The notes under the pieces: model-generated
Told to the model about the DNA's origin: nothing
Seen by the model: only the letters and a program-made list of their open reading frames with translations
Database searches by the model: none
Position numbers and translations under genes: made by a program
Part shown: positions 26,694 to 34,856 of the stretch, one piece after another
How positions within the stretch are numbered: the first letter of the stretch is position 1
Layout: every line of letters starts with the position of its first letter
Assembly (NCBI GenBank): GCA_964491915.1
Contig: CAZBHS010000019.1
Span: 26,679-90,678 of the forward strand
Source of the DNA: JAHELQ01 sp964491915
GTDB lineage: Bacteria > Acidobacteriota > Aminicenantia > UBA2199
Direction: 5' to 3'
DNA length: 64,000 bases

Positions 26694-27122
26694 ATGAATC
26701 AAGCACAGGATGGGAGTATAGTAAAAGTTCATTATACAGGAACGCTGAAAGACGGTACAATGTTCGATTCTTCCGTCGAGCGGGAACCGCTTGAGTTTAC
26801 CATCGGGGAAGGCCGTTTATTGAAAGATTTCGAAGGGGCAATCGTCGGTATGGCGGTCGGAGATAAAAAAACGATCGATATTGATGCGGAGAATGCTTAT
26901 GGCGTCTACCAGGACAATCTCCAGATGACTGTCCAGCGTTCCCAGTTGCCCGCCGACATGGAACCGCAAGTGGGGATGCAGTTGCAAACCACCTTGCAGG
27001 AAGGACATGTGGTCATATTAGTAGTTAAAGAGATCCTTGAGAATGATGTTGTTCTCGATGCTAATCATCCACTGGCAGGAAAAGATCTGACATTTGAACT
27101 TGAGTTGATGGAGATTAAGTAG
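26694..27122 (+). CDS. FKBP-type peptidyl-prolyl isomerase, SlyD-like
   Basis: A 142-residue cytosolic isomerase and chaperone. The FKBP core is split by an insert-in-flap of the SlyD kind. VKVHYTGTLKDGTMFDSS gives the N-terminal strands, GRLLKDFEGAIVGMAVGDKK the helix and active-site border, and NAYG starts the insert. The histidine-rich metal-binding tail of E. coli SlyD is missing, so nickel delivery is not expected. The start at 26694 lies eight bases after AAAGGAG (26679-26685); ATG 26688 is too close. It assists folding by turning prolyl bonds. Confidence 0.9.
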   Translation: MNQAQDGSIVKVHYTGTLKDGTMFDSSVEREPLEFTIGEGRLLKDFEGAIVGMAVGDKKTIDIDAENAYGVYQDNLQMTVQRSQLPADMEPQVGMQLQTTLQEGHVVILVVKEILENDVVLDANHPLAGKDLTFELELMEIK

Positions 27123-27218
27123 AGATCTGATTATTATATAAAATCCAGCTTTAAAATTAAATTGTTGAAAAAGAGGGCAGGGGAGTGTATTCTTAATAGA
27201 AGGGGCTTGGATTTAGGA

Positions 27219-27812
27219 ATGAAAAATTCAAATGCTATTTTTTTGAGAGAATATTGTAAAAATTATCGAGAGATCGGTTCGATTGTTCCAGATTCCAAAC
27301 GCTGTATCGATGTCATGTTAAGGTATGTCCCATTTGAATCTGCTAAAGTCATTGTCGAGTTTGGCGCCGCCAGCGGCGCGGTTACCCGTGAAATTGTCCG
27401 ACGGAAAAAGCATGATACGGCTTTTTATTCCTTTGAAAAAAATGTCGTATTCTTCAACCGGCTCAATGAATCGATCGCCGGAGAAAATGTGTTTCTGGTG
27501 AATGCAAACGTATTCGAAAGCGCGGCGATTCTGATGGGGGAACATGGAATTGACTTACATGGAGCGGATTGTATTGTCTCAACCCTGCCATGCTCCAATA
27601 TTGACGTCAACCGGTTGCTCCGACAATCCGTTTTCCCACTATTGACTGGCGGGGGATTGTTTGTTCAATATGTGCATGTCGTCTCCATTTTTAAGGGATT
27701 TCATTTGGAACGGATCCTTTCTCCTTATTTCAACCAAATCATTCCGGTCCTTGTCATTGGAAACATCCCGCCTGCTATTATCTATAATTGCAGAAACCTC
27801 ATGAAGCAATAG
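27219..27812 (+). CDS. SAM-dependent methyltransferase-like protein
   Basis: A 197-residue Rossmann-fold protein. VIVEFGAASGAVTREIV matches motif I of class I methyltransferases, close to the E(L/F)GxGtGxxT form of phospholipid N-methyltransferases and rRNA adenine dimethylases. The later SFEKNVVFFNRL corresponds to motif II, and a STLPCSNI stretch sits where a (N/S)LP motif is expected. This suggests a phosphatidylethanolamine N-methyltransferase-like (PmtA-like) role, stated tentatively because the glycine-rich loop is altered to GAASG. The start ATG 27219 is preferred, as the preceding frame has only a TTG with no site. It stands before tRNA-Ser. Confidence 0.7.
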   Translation: MKNSNAIFLREYCKNYREIGSIVPDSKRCIDVMLRYVPFESAKVIVEFGAASGAVTREIVRRKKHDTAFYSFEKNVVFFNRLNESIAGENVFLVNANVFESAAILMGEHGIDLHGADCIVSTLPCSNIDVNRLLRQSVFPLLTGGGLFVQYVHVVSIFKGFHLERILSPYFNQIIPVLVIGNIPPAIIYNCRNLMKQ

Positions 27813-27869
27813 CCACGAAACGCGCTTCAAAAAAATTTATACTAAAAATAATATTTTGTATTTTTGGGG

Positions 27870-27898
27870 TTGCAATTTTTGCCGATTAAGTATAAAAT
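27870..27898 (+). promoter_or_regulatory. Promoter for tRNA-Ser
   Basis: TTGCAA (27870-27875), 17 bases, TAAAAT (27893-27898), placed 15 bases before the tRNA. It may also drive the SRP RNA and dnaX downstream. Confidence 0.55.
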
Positions 27899-27912
27899 GT
27901 CCCTTTGCTACT

Positions 27913-28000
<88 letters not shown>

Positions 28001-28037
28001 GCTCCAATTAATAGAAATTGACAGCATAAATAACAAA

Positions 28038-28137
28038 GGGTCCAGGAGCCTGACAATATGGACCTTTGAACCCTGTCAGGACCGAAAGGTAGCAGCAATA
28101 AGCAGTGTTTCATATGTGTTCGGGATTTCCTGGGCCT
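28038..28137 (+). ncRNA. ffs: Signal recognition particle RNA, small bacterial type (4.5S-like)
   Basis: The conserved SRP core GTCAGGACCGAAAGGTAGCAGC lies around 28075-28096, with the GGAA-type tetraloop given here as CGAAAG, and the asymmetric-loop bases AGCAGC followed by the AATAAGC side. The outer arms GGTCCAGGA (28039-28047) and TCCTGGGCC (28128-28136) pair, and a short T-run follows. The RNA binds Ffh for membrane targeting of nascent proteins. Its position just upstream of dnaX-ebfC-recR is the order found in many bacteria. The ends are estimated from the pairing. Confidence 0.93.
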
Positions 28138-28235
28138 TTTGAAATATAGAGATGAGATGTCAGGATGCAGAACCGGATTGTCATGCAAGTGTTAGAGGGT
28201 CTTCTTAGCAAAAAAATATCACTATCGGGGGCGTC

Positions 28236-29840
28236 ATGTATTTAGCGTTAGCCAGAAAGTATCGGCCTCAAAAATTCAAAGATTTAATTGGACAACCCCA
28301 TGTAATCAAAACATTGCAAAACGCCATCGAAATGGATAAATTGTATCCGGCCCTTATTTTTTCAGGGATGAAAGGGGTCGGCAAGACGTCCGCGTCCAGA
28401 ATCCTGGCCAAAGCTCTCAATTGCGTGCAGGGCCCCGCGGGCGAGCCTTGCAATGAGTGTGAAATTTGCATTGAGATCACAGAGGATAAATCGTCCGATT
28501 ACATCGAAATTGACGGCGCGTCAAACAATGGGGTTGAAGAGGTCCGGAATCTGCGGGAGACAGTAAAATACAAACCCTTGAAAAATCGTTTCAGGGTGGT
28601 GGTGATCGATGAAGTCCACATGCTGTCCAATTCCGCCTGGAACGCCCTATTGAAAACAGTGGAGGAACCGCCGGAACATACATACTTCATTATGGCCACC
28701 ACTGATTTTCACAAAATTCCGGGCACGATTGTTTCCCGGTGCCAACATTTTGAATTCAAACGTATTCCTTACGAGGTGATTCAGACTGTATTGAAAGAGA
28801 TCTGCCAGAAAGAGAATGTAGCGATTTCGGATTATGCGTTATACCTGATTTCCCGTTCTTCCGAGGGAAGCTTGAGGGATGCGAAAAAAATCCTGGATCA
28901 ATCCATTGCCATTGCTTCAGGGCCGGTAGAAGACAAAGATGTCATCGATATTTTAGGCACCATCGAGGAAAGAATATTCATTGACCTGACCGGAAGTGTA
29001 TTTAAAAAAGATCGAAAAACTATTCTAGAACAAATAAACATCCTTTCGGAACGTGGTGTGGATTTAAGGTTCTTTTTTGGAGAGTACCTTAAGTTTTTTC
29101 GTGATTTAATCGTATTAAAATCCCTCGACGATTCCAAAGGATTGCACAATCTGAACCCTGAACATGTCGATGAATTGAAGGAGATACTCGACGATGTGGG
29201 AGAGGTTGAATTATTACGGTATTTCAATGCCACCAAGGATCTTGAGTTAACGATGAAACACACTGAGAATCCTCGGTTGATTCTTGAATATATGTTTTTG
29301 AAGCTATCCTATTTCCCATCATTGACATCGATCGAGGACGTGATCGCTTCCATTAAATCCGGCGGTCCTGTTTTGTCGAATCCACCGGTCGAACCGCCTA
29401 TGCCCCGTCAAACGTCAAGACGACAGCCGGAAGACGAGGAACATCACGCTACGGCTATTATCCCGGATTCTCAGCTCAAATCCATCATGCTGGATCGCAT
29501 GCAAAAGGAAAAACCCCGTCTGGCGGCAGCTCTCGGCGGCAGTCATTTGGCTTTGACGGAACACCGGCTCGCTATCGAGATCTCCAATGACTATGAACAT
29601 TTTGCCAATACTTTGCGACAGAATGCGGAATACTTCAAAGATCTGGTGTTTCGTTTGAAAAAAATGCGGGTGGAAGTGGATGTGGTGGTGGTGAAGGGTG
29701 GAGAAAAGGAAAAGCGGAAAAGTGAAATCGAGGCCCTGAAAAAAGATGAAAAAATTAATGGCCTCATGAATACCCTAAAGGGGAAACTTGTCACAATTGA
29801 AAGTGTGAAAGATAACATTGAAGGAGGAAACAATGCCTAA
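28236..29840 (+). CDS. dnaX: DNA polymerase III subunit gamma/tau
   Basis: A 534-residue clamp-loader ATPase. It starts MYLALARKYRPQKFKDLIGQ, the standard opening. Walker A is GMKGVGKTSASR, the zinc module is C-x8-C-x2-C-x2-C within CVQGPAGEPCNECEIC, Walker B is VVIDEVHML, and the sensor SRC motif is VSRCQHF. The C-terminal third is shorter and less conserved and would be the tau-specific part. I saw no obvious A-run slippage site that would produce a separate gamma form, but I did not test it exhaustively. It opens a tightly spaced run of genes; its end overlaps ebfC by eight bases. Confidence 0.96.
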   Translation: MYLALARKYRPQKFKDLIGQPHVIKTLQNAIEMDKLYPALIFSGMKGVGKTSASRILAKALNCVQGPAGEPCNECEICIEITEDKSSDYIEIDGASNNGVEEVRNLRETVKYKPLKNRFRVVVIDEVHMLSNSAWNALLKTVEEPPEHTYFIMATTDFHKIPGTIVSRCQHFEFKRIPYEVIQTVLKEICQKENVAISDYALYLISRSSEGSLRDAKKILDQSIAIASGPVEDKDVIDILGTIEERIFIDLTGSVFKKDRKTILEQINILSERGVDLRFFFGEYLKFFRDLIVLKSLDDSKGLHNLNPEHVDELKEILDDVGEVELLRYFNATKDLELTMKHTENPRLILEYMFLKLSYFPSLTSIEDVIASIKSGGPVLSNPPVEPPMPRQTSRRQPEDEEHHATAIIPDSQLKSIMLDRMQKEKPRLAAALGGSHLALTEHRLAIEISNDYEHFANTLRQNAEYFKDLVFRLKKMRVEVDVVVVKGGEKEKRKSEIEALKKDEKINGLMNTLKGKLVTIESVKDNIEGGNNA

Positions 29841-30141
29841 ATTTGATATGAATCAAATGTTGAAAAAAGCCCAGGACATGGCGAAAGATATGGAACGGAA
29901 AATGGGGGAAACTGAAGTGGAAGGCAATGCCGGCGGTGGAATGGTAAAAATTGTTATGAATGGATATAAAAATATATTGTCCCTTGATATTTCCAAAGAG
30001 GTTGTGGATCCGGATGATATAGAGATGTTGCAGGATTTGATCATTGCTGCCGTCAATGACGCCCAGGCTAAAGTTGACGATCAGATGAAGGATAGTATGG
30101 GAGGCCTTCCCGGTATGCCCGGAGGATTCCCGTTTGGTTGA
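29833..30141 (+). CDS. ebfC: YbaB/EbfC nucleoid-associated protein
   Basis: A 102-residue DNA-binding protein of the YbaB family, which forms tweezer-like dimers and associates with the nucleoid. Typical features are MNQMLKKAQDMAKDMERK, the GGGMVKIVMNGYK strand pair and the VVDPDDIEMLQDLIIAAVNDA helix. The C-terminus is Met-, Gly- and Pro-rich, as usual. The start ATG 29833 has AAGGAGG (29821-29827) six bases upstream. It overlaps dnaX and recR, matching the conserved dnaX-ybaB-recR arrangement. Confidence 0.95.
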   Translation: MPKFDMNQMLKKAQDMAKDMERKMGETEVEGNAGGGMVKIVMNGYKNILSLDISKEVVDPDDIEMLQDLIIAAVNDAQAKVDDQMKDSMGGLPGMPGGFPFG

Positions 30142-30748
30142 CAACGGGGGATATCATTTTTCTCCAACCATTGCCCGGCTCATCGAAGAACTGAAAAAAA
30201 TTCCAGGGATCGGAAGGAAATCCGCACAGAGGATCAGCTTCTATCTTCTAAAAGCCAAAAAAGAATCTGCCTTGAATCTTGCGCAGGCGATCATCGATGC
30301 CAGGGAGAAAATCCGGTTTTGCTCGCTGTGCAACACCGTGACCGAGGATGATCCCTGCGGTATATGCAGCGGGGCCCGACGAGACAATAAGAAAATTTGT
30401 GTTGTCGAAGAACCATTCAATATTCATTCCATTGAGAAAACGAATCTCTACAATGGATTGTATCATGTATTGCATGGAAATCTGTCGCCAATTAGAGGAA
30501 TCGGGCCCGATGAGTTAAAGCTCGATGGACTCATCCAGCGAGTGGAGCGGGGAAACGTGGAAGAAGTTATTCTCGCCACCAGCCCGACGACAGAGGGAAA
30601 TGCGACTGCCCATTATTTGACGGAAATTTTGCGAATGTATAAAATAAAGATTACGCGGATAGCGTTGGGACTCCCGGTTGGAGCAGACCTCGATTATGTT
30701 GACTCCGTGACGATTGCAAGGGCTTTTGAAGGTCGAATCGAATGTTAA
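30134..30748 (+). CDS. recR: Recombination mediator RecR
   Basis: A 204-residue RecR with all expected parts. The helix-hairpin-helix is in KKIPGIGRKSAQRISF, the zinc finger is C-x2-C near residue 56 and C-x2-C in CSLCNTV..CGIC, and the Toprim domain begins KICVVEEP and continues to HGNLSPIRGIGPDEL. It loads RecA at gaps together with RecF and RecO. The start is TTG at 30134, supported by GGAGG at 30121-30125 inside the end of ebfC; no ATG is available before the conserved core. It overlaps ebfC by eight bases. Confidence 0.95.
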   Translation: MVDNGGYHFSPTIARLIEELKKIPGIGRKSAQRISFYLLKAKKESALNLAQAIIDAREKIRFCSLCNTVTEDDPCGICSGARRDNKKICVVEEPFNIHSIEKTNLYNGLYHVLHGNLSPIRGIGPDELKLDGLIQRVERGNVEEVILATSPTTEGNATAHYLTEILRMYKIKITRIALGLPVGADLDYVDSVTIARAFEGRIEC

Positions 30749-30761
30749 ATTAGAGAAATGT

Positions 30762-31334
30762 ATGGACGGAACGATTGAAATAAGCTGGTATGGCAAAGCG
30801 GGGAACGGGGTAATCACCGCCTCTGCAGCCATGGCCTACGTACTCGCCACTGAAGGTCGGTATGTCCAGTCTATGGTAGAGTATAGTCTCCAACGGAAAG
30901 GGTTTCCTGTTAGAGCGTTTAACCGAATTGCCGACAATCCTATCAGAAATCACTCGTATGTTGTTCAACCGGACCTTGTAGCTGTTACCGACGCCTCGAT
31001 GTTTCTTCAGACCGATATGTTGATCGAACAAAGAGATGATGCGGTTTTTTTTGTCAATTCAGCCAACGATCCGTCCCATATTCGCAAAATGGTTGATTTG
31101 AGGGACCGTTCTCTCCATGTACTCGATGCCGACAAAATTTCAATCGAGGGGTTGGGCTTTGTCATGCCCGGTGTACCGATGTTGAGTCTGATGATCAAGC
31201 ATCTGGATATTATTTCATCGGTTGCTTTCAAAGAGAGGTTGCGAGAGTTTTTATCGGGGAAATTCAGCCGCGAAGTCATAGACAAGAATCTCGCAATTAT
31301 TGACCGGTCGTTTAGCGAGGAGGCTGTTGAATGA
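30762..31334 (+). CDS. porG: Pyruvate/2-oxoacid:ferredoxin oxidoreductase, gamma subunit
   Basis: A 190-residue gamma chain. The IEISWYGKAGNGVITAS opening is the glycine-rich motif of this subunit, and QSMVEYSLQRKGFPVRAFNR and the PGVPMLSLMIKHLDI region are family-typical. In the four-subunit enzyme the gamma chain supports coenzyme A and electron transfer during oxidation of pyruvate to acetyl-CoA. The start ATG 30762 leaves a 13-base gap after recR. The last codons overlap the start of the delta gene in an ATGA. The subunit order gamma-delta-alpha-beta matches known por operons. Confidence 0.9.
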   Translation: MDGTIEISWYGKAGNGVITASAAMAYVLATEGRYVQSMVEYSLQRKGFPVRAFNRIADNPIRNHSYVVQPDLVAVTDASMFLQTDMLIEQRDDAVFFVNSANDPSHIRKMVDLRDRSLHVLDADKISIEGLGFVMPGVPMLSLMIKHLDIISSVAFKERLREFLSGKFSREVIDKNLAIIDRSFSEEAVE

Positions 31335-31633
31335 GCCTAAAAAATTGGAAAGATCTCAATCCTGGTGGTGTTAACACTGATGCGGGAAATTCCGCAAAAG
31401 ATGTCCATCCTTTTTCCAATACCGGAAAAGAGCCCCTATTTATTGAGGAAAATTGTATAAATTGTTTTTTTTGCTGGGTATTTTGTCCTGAAAATGCTAT
31501 AATTTTGGAGAATGACCAGGTAAGAGGAATAAACTACGATTTTTGTAAAGGATGTGGAATCTGCGCCAATGAATGCCCGGTGCAAAAAGAGCCGCAACCT
31601 CTGGTCATGGTAGAAAAAAAAATGGAACTATAA
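31331..31633 (+). CDS. porD: Pyruvate/2-oxoacid:ferredoxin oxidoreductase, delta (ferredoxin) subunit
   Basis: A 100-residue iron-sulfur protein with two 4Fe-4S motifs, CINCFFCWVFCPE and CKGCGICANECP, the usual arrangement for PorD. It passes electrons from the catalytic subunits to soluble ferredoxin. It starts within the stop codon of the gamma gene (ATGA overlap), which indicates translational coupling, and it is followed by the alpha gene after a short gap with AAGGAG. Confidence 0.92.
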   Translation: MSLKNWKDLNPGGVNTDAGNSAKDVHPFSNTGKEPLFIEENCINCFFCWVFCPENAIILENDQVRGINYDFCKGCGICANECPVQKEPQPLVMVEKKMEL

Positions 31634-31647
31634 TTTAAGGAGCGATG

Positions 31648-32832
31648 ATGTCCGTAATGAGGGTACTGACAGGTAATGCGGCAGTTGCCTTCGCGGTGAA
31701 GCAGTTAAAACCGGATGTGGTAATGTCGTGCCCGGTAACACCGTCGTCTCCTATATTGGAATGTATCGCTTCCTATATCGCAGATGGTGAATTGGATTCT
31801 GAACTGGTTCACTTTGAATCTGAATACAGCGCCATGAGCGGTTGCATCGGCGGCTCCGCCGCCGGCGGGCGTGTGTTCTCAGCCACAGCGTCCCGCGGTC
31901 TTTCCATGGCGCAGGAAGCCTTGTTTCAATTGTCTTCCTTGCGCTTGCCTGTAGTATTGGCGGTTACGAATCGCGCAGTTTCAGCCCCGATGAATATTTT
32001 TGCCGACCATTCGGATTCAATGGCTCAACGGGATTGCGGATGGATTCAGATTTATAGTGAAAACCCCCAGGAAGCTTATGATAACACCATCCAGGCATTT
32101 AAAATCGCCGAGTGCTCGGATGTAAAAACTCCTGTGATGATTGGATTGGACGGCTTCGTGACCTCGCATACGATGGAAAATGTGTTTGTGGAAAATTCTG
32201 AAGAAGTCGGGGATTTTGTAGAAAGGATTCAAGCCAATTACTCGCTATTGGATACGGAGCGCCCGGTAACAATGGGCTCCGTAGCTATGCCCGATTACTA
32301 TTTTGAGCACAAAATTCACCAGGCGCAGGGGATTGTGAATTCCCGAAAAGTAATCAAGGAGGTCGGTAAGGAGTTTGGCGACAGATTTGGACGATATTAT
32401 GGAAATTTTGAGACCTATAAATTAGAAGATGCCGAGTACGCTATCGTATTGATCGGCTCCAGCGCAGGCACTGCAAAAGAGGTTGTCGATTCTTTGCGCT
32501 CGAATAACGAGAAGGTAGGCGTTCTGAAAGTCCGTGTCTTTCGTCCTTTTCCTTACAAAGAGGTGCGGGAGGCGTTGGGGAGATTGACAGCGATTGCGGT
32601 TTTGGACCGCTCGTTATCCCCCGGCGGATTTGGCGGTCCCTTGTTTACAGAAATCCGTTCAACACTTTATGAACTTGATAAAAAACCAGTGGTAAAACCT
32701 TTTATATACGGGTTGGGAGGACGAGATATCAATTTAAAACACATAGAAGACGTTTTTATGGGATTGAAAAGTATTGAAGATAATGGTAAAAAGGAATCAG
32801 AAGTTTCTTTTATTAATTTAAGAGATGAATGA
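31648..32832 (+). CDS. porA: Pyruvate/2-oxoacid:ferredoxin oxidoreductase, alpha subunit
   Basis: A 394-residue alpha chain that binds the pyrimidine part of thiamine diphosphate. It opens with LTGNAAVAFAVKQLKPDVV and CPVTPSSPI, followed by FESEYSAMSGCIGGSAAGG. The DGFVTSHTMENV motif resembles that of pyruvate-specific enzymes. The C-terminal domain has VLDRSLSPGGFGGPLF. ATG 31648 is used because AAGGAG (31637-31642) then lies five bases away. The gene overlaps the beta gene in an ATGA. Pyruvate is the likely substrate, but the branched-chain relatives are similar. Confidence 0.9.
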   Translation: MSVMRVLTGNAAVAFAVKQLKPDVVMSCPVTPSSPILECIASYIADGELDSELVHFESEYSAMSGCIGGSAAGGRVFSATASRGLSMAQEALFQLSSLRLPVVLAVTNRAVSAPMNIFADHSDSMAQRDCGWIQIYSENPQEAYDNTIQAFKIAECSDVKTPVMIGLDGFVTSHTMENVFVENSEEVGDFVERIQANYSLLDTERPVTMGSVAMPDYYFEHKIHQAQGIVNSRKVIKEVGKEFGDRFGRYYGNFETYKLEDAEYAIVLIGSSAGTAKEVVDSLRSNNEKVGVLKVRVFRPFPYKEVREALGRLTAIAVLDRSLSPGGFGGPLFTEIRSTLYELDKKPVVKPFIYGLGGRDINLKHIEDVFMGLKSIEDNGKKESEVSFINLRDE

Positions 32833-33773
32833 TGGTGACGTTAAAAGAACTGACAGCTAAGGAAGATGTATTTGTGGCAGGTCACAGATTGTGTCCCGGC
32901 TGCGGTATACCAATCATCTTAAAAATAGTGTTAAGAGCTTCGAAATATCCAGTTGTCGTATCGAATGCAACCGGTTGTCTTGCGGTAGCTTCATCAAACT
33001 TTCCAAGGACTTCCTGGAAATTGAATTGGATTCATAATTCATATGGAAATGCATCGGCTGTCATGGCGGGAATCGAATCGATGTATATATCCTTAAAAAA
33101 ACAGGGAAGAGTTTCAAATTCCAGGAATATTAAATTTCTTGTCGTTGGGGGAGATGGTGCAACCTATGATAGTGGATTGGGCGGGCTATCCGGTGCAATT
33201 GAGAGAGGTCACGATTTTGTCTATCTTTGTCTGAATAACCAGGGGCAGGCTTGCTCGGGAGGCCAGCGTTCTTCTGCGTCCCCCATGGGGGTTGCAACCA
33301 CAACGACTCCTCCAGGCAAGGTGTTGTCCGGAAAAATGCAGATTGCGAAAAATATTTCCGGGATTATAGCTGCCCATGGAATCTCTTACGCTGCCCAGGC
33401 AGCGCCGTGGAATTGGCAGGATTTGTACAAGAAAGCAAAGAAGGCGTTTGATACTCAGGGCTCCTCTTTCTTGAATGTGCTTACTCCCTGTCCGACAGGA
33501 TGGCAATCATTACCTGAAAAATCCATTGAAATCGCTAAATTGGCCACCGATACTTGCAGTTGGCCGATTTATGAAATCAAGGACGGAAATGACGTGACGA
33601 TCAATTACAATCCGCCAAAGAAAATCCCGGTTCACGAATGGTTTGGAATGCAGGGTAGATTCAAACATCTACTCAAAGCAGAAAATAAGTGGATCCTGGA
33701 GCAGGTCCAGGGTGAAATTGAGAAAAATTGGGAACACTTGATTTCCCAAAATTTTAAAGGTAAACTAAACTAA
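32829..33773 (+). CDS. porB: Pyruvate/2-oxoacid:ferredoxin oxidoreductase, beta subunit
   Basis: A 314-residue beta chain. Cysteines for a 4Fe-4S cluster appear as GHRLCPGCG, ATGCL and a later TPCPTGW. GGDGATYDSGLGGLSGA is the thiamine diphosphate and magnesium site. Where most PorB proteins have a NEAYMNTG segment, this one has NNQGQACSGGQRSSASP. The following QRSSASP is kept, but the extra cysteine and lost tyrosine are unusual. It starts in the stop of the alpha gene and ends two bases before the roadblock gene. With porGDA it forms a complete enzyme for anaerobic pyruvate oxidation. Confidence 0.9.
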   Translation: MMVTLKELTAKEDVFVAGHRLCPGCGIPIILKIVLRASKYPVVVSNATGCLAVASSNFPRTSWKLNWIHNSYGNASAVMAGIESMYISLKKQGRVSNSRNIKFLVVGGDGATYDSGLGGLSGAIERGHDFVYLCLNNQGQACSGGQRSSASPMGVATTTTPPGKVLSGKMQIAKNISGIIAAHGISYAAQAAPWNWQDLYKKAKKAFDTQGSSFLNVLTPCPTGWQSLPEKSIEIAKLATDTCSWPIYEIKDGNDVTINYNPPKKIPVHEWFGMQGRFKHLLKAENKWILEQVQGEIEKNWEHLISQNFKGKLN

Positions 33774-33774
33774 G

Positions 33775-34263
33775 ATGCAGGAAAACTTTATTATTTACAA
33801 CGAAGAATATGTATTGATCAAAGACATTTTAGGTGCTTTGAGAAAAGACACTAAATCGGAAATCGTTTTTATTACGGATACCGAAGGTCATTGTATTGCC
33901 TCAACCGGAGATTTGGAGGACACTTATCTGAACTCGATTTCTTCATTGATTGCTGGAAGTATATCGGCTGTTAACAGTATTGCCCAGATGTTGAAAATCG
34001 ACAAGTTTGCCAGCGTTTTGACCGAATCGGTCGAGAAGAGTCTGTATGTTTCTCTGATCAATGAACGGACAATGTTGATAATCATCTTCGACAAAGATGC
34101 GAATCTGGGATTGGTCCGTTTCAGGGTTAAAACCGCAACAAAAGATTTGAGCGATGTTTTTGTTACTATTAATGAAAAATTGAAGACAGATGTTTTCAAA
34201 GGCGACGCCTCTCCATTTGAAGGTGTCTCCGACGAGGATATCGATGAAATATTTGGAGATTAA
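33775..34263 (+). CDS. Roadblock/LC7 domain protein (MglB-like)
   Basis: A 162-residue protein with a roadblock/LC7 fold, seen in IVFITDTEGHCIASTGD, LNSISSLIAGSISAVNSIAQML and MLIIIFDKDANLGLVRFRVK. In Myxococcus, MglB with this fold acts as the GTPase-activating partner of MglA. The gene sits directly before an MglA-like GTPase (two-base gap), a standard pairing. The C-terminal extension of about 35 residues is acidic and ends DEDIDEIFGD. It follows porB by one base, so the pair is embedded in the metabolic operon. The function there is unknown. Confidence 0.88.
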   Translation: MQENFIIYNEEYVLIKDILGALRKDTKSEIVFITDTEGHCIASTGDLEDTYLNSISSLIAGSISAVNSIAQMLKIDKFASVLTESVEKSLYVSLINERTMLIIIFDKDANLGLVRFRVKTATKDLSDVFVTINEKLKTDVFKGDASPFEGVSDEDIDEIFGD

Positions 34264-34265
34264 AA

Positions 34266-34856
34266 TTGTCGTTCCTTAATTATTCCACAAGAGAAATAAA
34301 TTTTAAAATTGTCTACTATGGACCTGGGTTGAGTGGAAAAACTACAAATATTAAGCATATTTATGAGAAAATCCGCTCCGACAACAAGGGAAAATTGGTT
34401 AGCCTCGCAACTGAAACTGAGAGGACGCTATTTTTTGATTTTTTTCCACTTGATCTCGGTACAATTAAAGGTTACAAGGTAAAATTCCATCTTTATACGG
34501 TTCCCGGCCAGATCTATTACAGTAGTTCGCGTAAATTGATCCTGAAAGGTGTGGATGGACTTGTATTTGTCGCTGATTCTCAGCGTGAGCGATTCGAGGC
34601 AAATATTGAGAGTATTGAGGATATGCTTGAAAATCTCAAAGAATACAAGATTGATTTCAATACCCTTCCGTATGTCTTGCAATTGAACAAACGTGATTTG
34701 CCCAATATCACTTCACCGGATGAAATGGTGGCTGCTCTCAGTAAAAAAGAGGAGCCGATGGTAGAGGCGGTCGCCAGTCGAGGCGATGGTGTTATCGATA
34801 CGTTAAAAGCGATATCGAAACTTGTCATGATCGATGTGAAGAAAAAACTACAATGA
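34266..34856 (+). CDS. MglA-like Ras-family GTPase
   Basis: A 196-residue small GTPase. The P-loop GPGLSGKT is at about residues 19-26, switch regions lie around LATETERTLFFDFFPLDLG, the PGQ of the G3 motif is in YTVPGQIYY, and NKRD is the G4 motif. Start MSFLNYSTREI matches MglA proteins, and TTG at 34266 fits this with GGAG seven bases upstream. MglA-type switches control cell polarity and motility in some bacteria. The end overlaps leuC in an ATGA. Its location between por and leuCD is unusual. Confidence 0.92.
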   Translation: MSFLNYSTREINFKIVYYGPGLSGKTTNIKHIYEKIRSDNKGKLVSLATETERTLFFDFFPLDLGTIKGYKVKFHLYTVPGQIYYSSSRKLILKGVDGLVFVADSQRERFEANIESIEDMLENLKEYKIDFNTLPYVLQLNKRDLPNITSPDEMVAALSKKEEPMVEAVASRGDGVIDTLKAISKLVMIDVKKKLQ

